A DNA stretch of 47,974 nt from Pyrinomonadaceae bacterium (GTDB lineage Bacteria; Acidobacteriota; Blastocatellia; Pyrinomonadales; Pyrinomonadaceae): the NCBI GenBank assembly GCA_022843305.1, contig JALHNX010000008.1, positions 1-47,974 on the forward strand, in the 5' to 3' direction. How positions within the stretch are numbered: the stretch's first letter is position 1; each line of letters opens with the position of its first letter. Under the pieces are notes generated by a model. It saw only the letters and a program-made list of their open reading frames with translations. It had not been told where the DNA came from and searched no databases. The translations under genes were made by a program, and so were the position numbers. Positions 42,003-47,974 of this stretch are shown here, in pieces.

Positions 42003-44786
42003 TCAGCTTTCGAGAATTTTTTCAAACGAAGCGCGGATGTTCAGACGGTAAAAGGTCAGTTTTTCAAGAAATTCGTTGATCGAAGCGATCTTCATACGCT
42101 CGCAGATTATCTGCAATGCTTTTTGATTGGCGACCGGCAGACGCGTCGAACGACCGACCGTGAGGCGCAGATTATGGTCGAGTTCGGATAGAAATTCGTA
42201 ACCCGCAGAAAAATTCGCAAAATCTTCGCGGCTCAAAGATTTGTTTTCAGAGAGTTTTTCGAGCATAAAATCGGTCGAACGGTTTTCCGTCTCGTCGGGA
42301 ATATTATCTCTGAGTTGCAAAAAACGCATCGCAAAATAAATGTCGAGCATTCCGCCCGCGCCGAATTTAATGTCGATTTCCCTGCCCCGTTGCGAGGCGG
42401 ATTTTTCTTTCTCCAAGCGTTGACGAACACGCCATGTTTCGTTTTTCAGCTCGTTGTTGTCGGCATTTTGTGCTTTTTGATGAATAATTTTTCGCGCTTC
42501 ATTTTCGACGGATGCGCCTAAACCGAAATCGCCTGCCGCCGCGCGAAGCTTGACATACGCGAGCCATTCCCAGATCGCCGAGCGATTTTCGAGATAATCG
42601 AGAAAAGCCGTCTTGCCGAGCGAAGTCGCGCCGTTTTTGCCGTCGGGACGAAGCCGCAGATCAACGCGGTAGAGACTTCCCTCGCGCGTCATCGCCGAAA
42701 TCGTCGTCACGAAAATTTCAACCGCGCGCGCGTAAAATTCGGCTGGCGTTAAATTGTCTTTTAACAAAGTTTTTTCGTCATCATAGATCAAAATCAAATC
42801 CAAATCCGAGCCGTAATCCATTCCGCGCCCGCCGAGTTTTCCTAAACCTAAAACCGCAAAACCGAAATCGTCCGTTTCAACCGAATACCGCTTTTTAAGC
42901 TCGCTTTTCGTGATGAAAATCGCGGTTTCCAGACTTGCTTCGGCGAGTTCGGTTTGCAGTTGTTTCGCCCGTTTCCGCGTGATTTTTTCAAACACGTCAA
43001 AAACGACGATTCCGAGCAAAAACTCCGACCAGACCTGCCGCAAAACCGCCAAACGGTGCGCAAAATCCTTTTCCTTTTCAACTCTCGAAAGCAAAACGGC
43101 GGAATAATCGCTTTCACAAAAATCATTTTCGATGTCCGGTAATTTCCGAATCAAAACCGGATTCGCCGCGACGATTTCGGCAAAAGGCGGCGAAGTTTTT
43201 GCGAGTTTTTCAAGAATTTCGAGCGTTTTTTTATTCAATTTAATCTTTAAGTCCGATTTTTCGAGCGACGAAAGAATCGGCTGAATCGCGCTGTTCGGTT
43301 CGTGAATTTGAAATTTGAAATTTGAAATTTCGGATTCCGAAACCTCCGTTTCAAAGGCGATTGCCGAAGCATCCGAATTCTCCTGAATTTCGTTCTGCAC
43401 CTTTTCGCGTCTTGGCGTTGAAAAAATCCGCGTAAAAATGCGGTTGACATTTGCCGTCTGAAACTCCAAAGCCCTGTTAAAATCGGGCAGATCATCGAAA
43501 TTCATCCGCCGCGCAAACAGTGCGCGGCGTTCCGGGTCTTCGGGAACGAGATGCGTTTGCAAGCCGTTTTCCATCTGTAAAAGATGTTCTAAACGGCGCA
43601 GAAATTCGTAAGCGTCGAAAAGTTCGGTCAGTTCGTTTTCGTTCAAAAGATCGCGGTCGGCAAGCCGCCGCAAAGCAATCAAGGTATGCGCCGAACGAAG
43701 CCATTCGTCGCGCCCGCCGTAGGCAAGCTGCAACGCTTGCGCGATGAATTCGATTTCGCGGATTCCGCCCGCGCCGAGTTTGACATCGAAACCTTTGACG
43801 GAAGATTTTTCGAGATTTATTTTTTCCTTCGAGAGCCGCACGTTTTCGAGCGCGTCCTCGACGGTTTCGCCTTTCGAAAACACGAAATCTTCGACCTCCG
43901 CGAAGAATTTTTTGAAAAGTTCGGCTTCGCCCGCGCTCGAACGCGAACGGATCAAAACCTGCCGTTCCCATTTTCGCGCCTCGGTTTGGTAATAACGAAT
44001 CGTGTCTTTGACCGACAACGCCAGCGCACCGATGCGACCGTACGGACGCAGCCGCAAATCAACCCGATACGCCGCGCCTTCGCCCGTCTGCTGACCGACG
44101 AGTTTCGTAACAAATTCCGCCAGTTTGACAAAATATTCGCGGTTTGTAACCTCGCCTTTCGTGCCTTGCCCCGAGGTTTTGCCGTCTGCCGAATAAATGA
44201 AAAGCAAATCAATGTCGGACGAATAATTCAGTTCCTTTGAACCGAGTTTACCAAGACTGACAACGCAGAATCTCGCCCGTTTGGTGCGACCTTTTTGATC
44301 GGTTTCGAGCGGCGTTCCAAAACGGTTATCGAGTTCCTGCTTTGCCAAACTCAAAGCATATTCCAAAATCGCATCCGCGAGATTCGAGATTTCTTCCGTG
44401 ATTTCCGAAACGGTCGCCAGACGGCGAATATCGTGCAAAAAAATCCGTAAAAGCTCGCGCCGCCGGAAACGCGCCAGCAAAATCTGCGGTTCGACCGTCG
44501 AATTTGTGAGCGAAAACCGCGCCAGCGATTCAAGCAATTCTTCCTTGTCGCGGATCTTCGATTCCGAACGATGCCGATTAAGCCACCACAAGTAATTCGG
44601 ATTCTGCAAAACGGTTGCCGCCAGCAAAGGACTGAACGAAACCAGCGTTAAAACATCCGAAAGCAAGCCTTCGTTTTTGAGTAATTTATTATTTTGCGAA
44701 GGATTTTTTTCGCGGAATTGTTCGAGAAACCGCCGCGCCGCTTCCGGTTCGGGCAAATCCCGAATTAGAGAATCTAGATTTTTCAT
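42003..44786 (-). CDS. glnE: Bifunctional glutamine synthetase adenylyltransferase / adenylyl-removing enzyme
   Basis: 927 residues, the usual size. It adenylylates and deadenylylates glutamine synthetase in response to nitrogen status. Two nucleotidyltransferase domains are seen: LGKLGSKELNYSSDIDLLFIY (about 178-198, Asp191/Asp193) and GKLGGRGMDYGSDLDLILIY (about 649-668, Asp661/Asp663). Between them, at about 487-494, a heptamer array is read in frame as SNFKFQIH inside a variable, poorly conserved linker. A sigma-54 activator of NifA type lies upstream on the same strand, so the pair may share nitrogen control. Confidence 0.93.
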   Translation of the reverse strand: MKNLDSLIRDLPEPEAARRFLEQFREKNPSQNNKLLKNEGLLSDVLTLVSFSPLLAATVLQNPNYLWWLNRHRSESKIRDKEELLESLARFSLTNSTVEPQILLARFRRRELLRIFLHDIRRLATVSEITEEISNLADAILEYALSLAKQELDNRFGTPLETDQKGRTKRARFCVVSLGKLGSKELNYSSDIDLLFIYSADGKTSGQGTKGEVTNREYFVKLAEFVTKLVGQQTGEGAAYRVDLRLRPYGRIGALALSVKDTIRYYQTEARKWERQVLIRSRSSAGEAELFKKFFAEVEDFVFSKGETVEDALENVRLSKEKINLEKSSVKGFDVKLGAGGIREIEFIAQALQLAYGGRDEWLRSAHTLIALRRLADRDLLNENELTELFDAYEFLRRLEHLLQMENGLQTHLVPEDPERRALFARRMNFDDLPDFNRALEFQTANVNRIFTRIFSTPRREKVQNEIQENSDASAIAFETEVSESEISNFKFQIHEPNSAIQPILSSLEKSDLKIKLNKKTLEILEKLAKTSPPFAEIVAANPVLIRKLPDIENDFCESDYSAVLLSRVEKEKDFAHRLAVLRQVWSEFLLGIVVFDVFEKITRKRAKQLQTELAEASLETAIFITKSELKKRYSVETDDFGFAVLGLGKLGGRGMDYGSDLDLILIYDDEKTLLKDNLTPAEFYARAVEIFVTTISAMTREGSLYRVDLRLRPDGKNGATSLGKTAFLDYLENRSAIWEWLAYVKLRAAAGDFGLGASVENEARKIIHQKAQNADNNELKNETWRVRQRLEKEKSASQRGREIDIKFGAGGMLDIYFAMRFLQLRDNIPDETENRSTDFMLEKLSENKSLSREDFANFSAGYEFLSELDHNLRLTVGRSTRLPVANQKALQIICERMKIASINEFLEKLTFYRLNIRASFEKILES
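43303..43330. repeat. 7-bp tandem array (unit GAAATTT) inside glnE
   Basis: Four 7-bp steps (TGAATTT then three GAAATTT) within the linker between the two nucleotidyltransferase domains. 28 bp; the reading frame passes through it. No inverted partner was seen inside the gene. Confidence 0.7.
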
Positions 44787-44799
44787 TCGTTCAGAAGTT

Positions 44800-44905
44800 A
44801 TTTTACATTCTACATTTTACATTATTCATTAATTTGCAGATAAATAACGGCTAACTTTTCGTAATTAAATCTGAAATGAAAAGTGTAAAATGCAGAATTC
44901 AATAA
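44800..44905. repeat. Inverted pair of 7-bp tandem arrays upstream of glnE
   Basis: Left array 44800-44834 has five steps ATTTTAC / ATTCTAC / ATTTTAC / ATTATTC / ATTAATT. Right array 44871-44905 has CTGAAAT / GAAAAGT / GTAAAAT / GCAGAAT / TCAATAA, the reverse complement type. The two arrays fill most of the gap between glnE and the sigma-54 regulator gene. Confidence 0.75.
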
Positions 44906-44923
44906 ATCGGCTTCAGTTCCTTA

Positions 44924-46432
44924 TTAACCGCGAAAACGCTTCGGAGCAATAGCGTATTTTTTTATCTTGTAGCCTAAGATTCGTTCGGTCGAATCGAGCA
45001 TTTTCGCCGCTTTAGCGACGTTTCCGCGTGTTGATTTCAAGGCATCCTGAATCAAATCGCTTTCGTAAGCCTCGATTGCCGCAACCAGCGAAACCTGCGT
45101 CACGGTTCCCGAACCTTCCGCCGTTTGCAGAGTCGGCGGCAAATGATGCCCGTGAATGACCTGTTCGTCGCAAACCAGCACGGCGCGTTCGATGACGTTT
45201 TCAAGCTCGCGGACGTTGCCGGGAAAATGATACGACGCGAGCATATCAATCGCCGGTGTCGAAATCCGTTTGATAAGTTTGCCGTGTTCGCGCTCGTATT
45301 TGGCGAGAAAATGTTCCGCCAGCAACAGAATATCGGACTTTCGTTCACGAAGCGGCGGCAGGAAGATCGTGAAAACATTAAGACGGTAAAACAAATCTTC
45401 GCGGAAAGCGCCGCCGGAAATCGCTTCTTCGAGATTTTTGTTCGTCGCCGTGATCAGACGCACGTTGACCTTGACGGTTTCCGTTCCGCCCAATCTTTCA
45501 AATTCGCGTTCCTGAATGACGCGCAGAAGCTTGATCTGCGTCTGCGGCGGCAGATCGCCGATCTCGTCGAGAAAGATCGTGCCGCCGTCGGCAAGCTCGA
45601 AACGTCCTTTTTTGCGCCGTTCCGCGCCCGTAAACGCGCCGCGCTCGTAACCGAAAAGCTCGGATTCGATCAGAGTTTCGGGCAGTGCCGCGCAATTGAC
45701 TTTGATAAACGGCTGTTTCGAACGCAAGCTGTTGTAATGAATCGCGTGCGCGATCATTTCCTTGCCCGTGCCGGATTCGCCGCGCAGAAGCACCGTCGCA
45801 TTCGACCGCGCGACCTGCGAAACCTGATCGTATACCTGCCGCATCGAAGCAGAATTTCCGATGATCTGCGAAAAATCGTATTTTTCCTTTAATTCCTGCC
45901 GCAGATGCGAATTTTCGTCCGCCAGTTTTTGCCGCTCGGCGGAAATCGCGTTTTCGACCTTAAAGGCTTGCGCGATAAGCGAGGCGACGATTTCTAAAAA
46001 TATTTTATTATTTTCATAATCGAATTTCTCATAATAAATAAACTCAGCCGTAAAAATACCGAGAATTTTGTTTTCCAACCTGACAGGCAAAACAATCAGG
46101 CTTGTTTCCTGTTCAAATTTTTGAAGAAAACTGAGCGTCGGTTCAAGACTCAAACGCGGAACGATGACCGGTTTTCCGCTTTCAAAAACCGTACGAAAAA
46201 GACTTTTTTCGGCTTTATTTTCCAATCGCCGAAAATCCGCAACGTCCAAACCGTTGACGGCAACCGGAATTAATTTGTCGGTTTCTTCCTGATGAATCAA
46301 CAAAAAGCTGCGTTTAACCGCAAATTTTTCGGCGAGAATTTCCAGAACATTTGAAAGATTCGACTTTGGAATCTGCGAATCGTTCAAGGTTTGAATTATT
46401 GATTGAGTTATATCGAGCTGATTTACGTTCAT
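44924..46432 (-). CDS. Sigma-54-dependent transcriptional activator with N-terminal GAF domain (NifA-like)
   Basis: 502 residues. GAF sensor at about 20-165, a coiled linker, the AAA+ domain at about 185-420 (Walker A GESGTGKE 218-225, sigma-54 contact GAFTGA 265-270, Walker B FLDEIGD around 287-293), and a Fis-type HTH at about 450-495 ([31 protein letters not shown]). The HTH ending resembles that of NifA proteins more than NtrC. There is no receiver domain, so it responds to a small ligand through the GAF. It lies next to glnE and is probably auto-regulated (repeated sites upstream). Confidence 0.92.
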   Translation of the reverse strand: MNVNQLDITQSIIQTLNDSQIPKSNLSNVLEILAEKFAVKRSFLLIHQEETDKLIPVAVNGLDVADFRRLENKAEKSLFRTVFESGKPVIVPRLSLEPTLSFLQKFEQETSLIVLPVRLENKILGIFTAEFIYYEKFDYENNKIFLEIVASLIAQAFKVENAISAERQKLADENSHLRQELKEKYDFSQIIGNSASMRQVYDQVSQVARSNATVLLRGESGTGKEMIAHAIHYNSLRSKQPFIKVNCAALPETLIESELFGYERGAFTGAERRKKGRFELADGGTIFLDEIGDLPPQTQIKLLRVIQEREFERLGGTETVKVNVRLITATNKNLEEAISGGAFREDLFYRLNVFTIFLPPLRERKSDILLLAEHFLAKYEREHGKLIKRISTPAIDMLASYHFPGNVRELENVIERAVLVCDEQVIHGHHLPPTLQTAEGSGTVTQVSLVAAIEAYESDLIQDALKSTRGNVAKAAKMLDSTERILGYKIKKYAIAPKRFRG

Positions 46433-46433
46433 T

Positions 46434-46562
46434 TCCTACAAATTTGTCAGATTCTTAATCAAATGACGTTAGATTGTAGCAATTTTATGCGCCAAATCCT
46501 AAACCAGATTTATTTTCGACATTTTTGTAGGAAAGAAGTTTTATTTCCGACAATTTTGTAAG
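46434..46562. promoter_or_regulatory. Three repeated ACA-N4-TGT operator-like sites upstream of the sigma-54 activator
   Basis: Site 1 at 46434-46450 (TCCTACAAATTTGTCAG, inverted), sites 2 and 3 at 46516-46531 and 46547-46562 (CGACATTTTTGTAGGA and CGACAATTTTGTAAGA). The latter two are 31 bp apart, about three helical turns. The consensus core is ACAWWTTTGT with extended CGAC..TGTAGGA sides. It probably binds the activator or another dimeric regulator. Confidence 0.55.
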
Positions 46563-46743
46563 AGTTTTGACTTTTCGTTATCTAAACAAAACCACTAAAA
46601 CCCATTTAAGTATAGTAAATCACGCAACTTAATAACTTATTGTAATCGTGGAACGGTGATTGCTAGATCTCCTCACGGAAAATCACAAAACTTTTTATCG
46701 CTGACAAAATGCTGAAAATTTTATCCGAATAATTTTTATAAGA
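46563..46743. other. Intergenic stretch with nothing recognised
   Basis: AT-rich sequence between the operator-like sites and the ncRNA candidate. TATAAGAT at 46736-46743 could be a -10 box for the RNA, but no matching -35 stands at the standard distance. Confidence 0.3.
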
Positions 46744-46882
46744 TTTGAAGTCCGCGCTTGCGACACGCGAGATTGGGGAAGATTGCACTTTCGCGGTTCG
46801 GACTTCAAAACACTTCTCTCGCTGTCATCGGAAAAAAGGCGCAGTTTCTTTCGACAATGAACTGCGCATTTGGCTTTTTTCA
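46744..46882 (+). ncRNA. Structured small RNA candidate
   Basis: A predicted outer stem of TTTGAAGTCCG (46744-46754) and CGGACTTCAAA (46799-46809) encloses a nested CGCGA/TCGCG stem (around 46766-46794). A second hairpin follows (GCGCAGTT 46839-46846 / AACTGCGC 46860-46867), and T6 ends the span at about 46874-46881. The length is about 140 nt. It is either a free-standing RNA or a leader of the pseudouridine synthase gene starting at 46898. It does not match RNA families I know by eye. Confidence 0.4.
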
Positions 46883-46897
46883 GCTAAGATTTAAAGC

Positions 46898-47914
46898 GTG
46901 AGGCAAAAGTTTGAATTTCAGGTTAAGGCAAAGGATTTCAAAAAAAGACTCGACGAATTTCTGTTCGCCGAGTTTCCGCATTTGAGCCGTCTTTATCTGC
47001 GCGAACTCGTCCGCGACGAAAAATGCGAGGTCAACGGACGCTGGGAAAATCGCGGCTATCTGCTGAAAACACACGATTTTATCGAGATCGAAGTTGACCG
47101 GACGCGTCAAACTTCGCTGCAGCCCGAAGCAATTCCGCTTGAAATTATTTTTGAAGACACGGAGTTTCTGGTCGTCAACAAACCTTCGGGAATGCTCGTT
47201 CACCCGACCGTCGGAATCCGCACGGGAACGCTTTTAAATGCGCTCGCCTTTTATTTGAATTACCCGGAAGAAAGAAGAGGAGAAGAGGAGAAAGGGAGAA
47301 GAGGAGAAAAGGAGAAAAACAATATTTTCAATGCGGATAAACTCGGATTTGACGGAGAAAATACAGAACATTCTACAAAAATCTCCTCTTCTCCTCTTCT
47401 CCCTTTCTCCTCTTCTCAATTTATTCGCGCAGGCTTGGTTCATCGTTTGGATAAAGACACATCGGGTTTGGTCGTGATCGCCAAAAACGCACGTTCGCAC
47501 CGGATTTTATGCAGTCATTTTCAGCGCAAATTGGTCGAAAAAAGATATTTCGCGCTCGTCGAAGGCGTTATTCGGGAAGATTCGGGAACGATTGACGCGC
47601 CGATCGGGCGTTATGCCGAGATACGGCTTTGGAACATCAAAGAAGACGGCAAACGCGCCGTTTCGCGCTTTTGGGTAAAGCAGAGATTTGCCGAGAAAAC
47701 CTTGCTCGAACTCGAACCCGTGACCGGCAGAACCAATCAGTTAAGAATTCATCTCGCGCACGTCGGACATCCGATCTTGGGCGACGTAAAATACGGCGGA
47801 CGCGAATTTCCGCGTCTTTGCCTACACGCTTTTCGGCTCAATTTCTGGCATCCGAACGGCAACGAGCGGCTGAATTTTGAAACGAAATTGCCCGACGATT
47901 TTTTCAGTATCTAA
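46898..47914 (+). CDS. RluA-family 23S rRNA pseudouridine synthase with an inserted repeat segment
   Basis: 338 residues from a GTG start. An N-terminal S4 RNA-binding domain (residues 1-75: KRLDEFLFAEFPHLSRLYLRELVRDEKCEVNG) precedes the RluA catalytic domain (VVNKPSGMLVHPT, then the active-site GLVHRLDKDTSGLVV with Asp185, and TGRTNQLRIHLAHVGHPILGDVKYGG). The protein should modify U in 23S rRNA. Between LNALAFYLNYP and IRAGLVHRLD it has about 50 foreign residues (124-175), encoded by an inverted pair of 8-bp arrays. A charged EERRGEEEKGRRGEKEK and a SSSPLLPFSSSQ are the array products. Activity is probably kept, as the loop position is variable. Confidence 0.9.
   Translation: MRQKFEFQVKAKDFKKRLDEFLFAEFPHLSRLYLRELVRDEKCEVNGRWENRGYLLKTHDFIEIEVDRTRQTSLQPEAIPLEIIFEDTEFLVVNKPSGMLVHPTVGIRTGTLLNALAFYLNYPEERRGEEEKGRRGEKEKNNIFNADKLGFDGENTEHSTKISSSPLLPFSSSQFIRAGLVHRLDKDTSGLVVIAKNARSHRILCSHFQRKLVEKRYFALVEGVIREDSGTIDAPIGRYAEIRLWNIKEDGKRAVSRFWVKQRFAEKTLLELEPVTGRTNQLRIHLAHVGHPILGDVKYGGREFPRLCLHAFRLNFWHPNGNERLNFETKLPDDFFSI
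47273..47417. repeat. Inverted pair of 8-bp tandem arrays inside the pseudouridine synthase gene
   Basis: Left array 47273-47316 has five 8-bp steps of AGAAGAGG type; right array 47382-47417 has TCTCCTCT type steps. They are near-perfect reverse complements with a 65-base spacer, and the whole insert keeps the reading frame. Confidence 0.85.
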
Positions 47915-47935
47915 AGTTTGATATTTAAAGTTTTG

Positions 47936-47974
47936 AGTCGCGCCTTTAGGCGGCTTAAATGTTAGCGCACAAAG
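47936..47974. repeat. Left part of the pyrD-type inverted-repeat element, cut by the window end
   Basis: AAAGTTTTGAGTCGCGCC at 47937-47954, then TTTAGGCGGC, matches the left half of the 25478-25571 element. It lies just after the pseudouridine synthase stop. Confidence 0.75.

Noticed and set aside
45125-45892. Long plus-strand ORF (255 codons) over the sigma-54 activator gene
   Set aside because: Antisense shadow of a strongly conserved AAA+ domain; composition follows the third-position bias of the real gene.
1-47974. tRNA or rRNA genes
   Set aside because: No cloverleaf with a T-loop GGTTCGAATCC-type core or rRNA-like sequence was found on either strand by eye; a tRNAscan-type search would settle it.

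Overview
The window is a chromosomal segment of a mid-GC Gram-negative heterotroph. My best guess is Acidobacteriota, class Blastocatellia (Pyrinomonadaceae-like). This is inferred from the gene mix: a CHAT protease beside an ECF sigma factor, delta-60/FG-GAP repeat proteins, a DUF2911 protein, an EF-G2-type GTPase, exported TPR and beta-propeller proteins, and GlnE beside a NifA-like activator. No rRNA or tRNA gene was seen, so the placement is not proven.

Layout. 1-2460: the end of a CHAT-domain protein converging on an anti-sigma-like membrane protein and its ECF sigma factor. 2950-9000: murB, two paralogous exported TPR proteins and a methyltransferase. 9100-9630: a delta-60/FG-GAP gene with its middle deleted. 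10157-12262: an EF-G paralogue. 12360-15000: a patchy AT-rich region with a zinc-ribbon protein, phage-like fragments, a tiny membrane ORF and a REP/IS200-type transposase beside its REP-like element. 15087-17576: two surface or secreted proteins. 17645-20000: etfA and etfB with an orphan HicB-like antitoxin; two different miniature repeats sit at the end of, and inside, this cluster. 20118-26199: a minus-strand block fabF-acpP-fabD-(four-helix-bundle gene)-fabH-rpmF-yceD-pyrD for fatty acid, ribosome and pyrimidine functions. 26449-32885: a pyrR-pyrB-pyrC operon; between pyrB and pyrC lie BrnTA, a Phd-type antitoxin, a DUF433/DUF5615 pair, a gene with a nonsense codon and a nuclease-like gene. 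32983-41903: terC, DUF2911, SRPBCC, an M14 peptidase and several exported proteins. 42003-46432: glnE and a sigma-54 activator. 46898-47914: an RluA-type pseudouridine synthase with an unusual internal insertion.

The most striking thing is the repeat load. At least twelve sites carry short arrays of 7-bp (sometimes 8-bp) tandem units, usually as an array plus an inverted partner array 15-90 bp away. The unit differs from site to site, but the architecture is constant. Most sit exactly in gene junctions (stop codon to start codon). Some are inside genes in frame (glnE, the pseudouridine synthase) or supply start codons or N-termini (pyrR, fabD). One inverted pair encloses a complete four-helix-bundle (S23/Avd-like) gene between fabH and fabD. 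This suggests a mobile or repeat-generating system in which that protein is the only coding component seen here. Four other repeat families are also present: a 200-bp REP doublet linked to an IS200-like transposase, a 199-bp MITE at the etfA stop, a 90-bp element beside pyrR, and a 94-bp element inserted in frame in pyrD. A degenerate 21-bp tandem array lies upstream of the SRPBCC gene.
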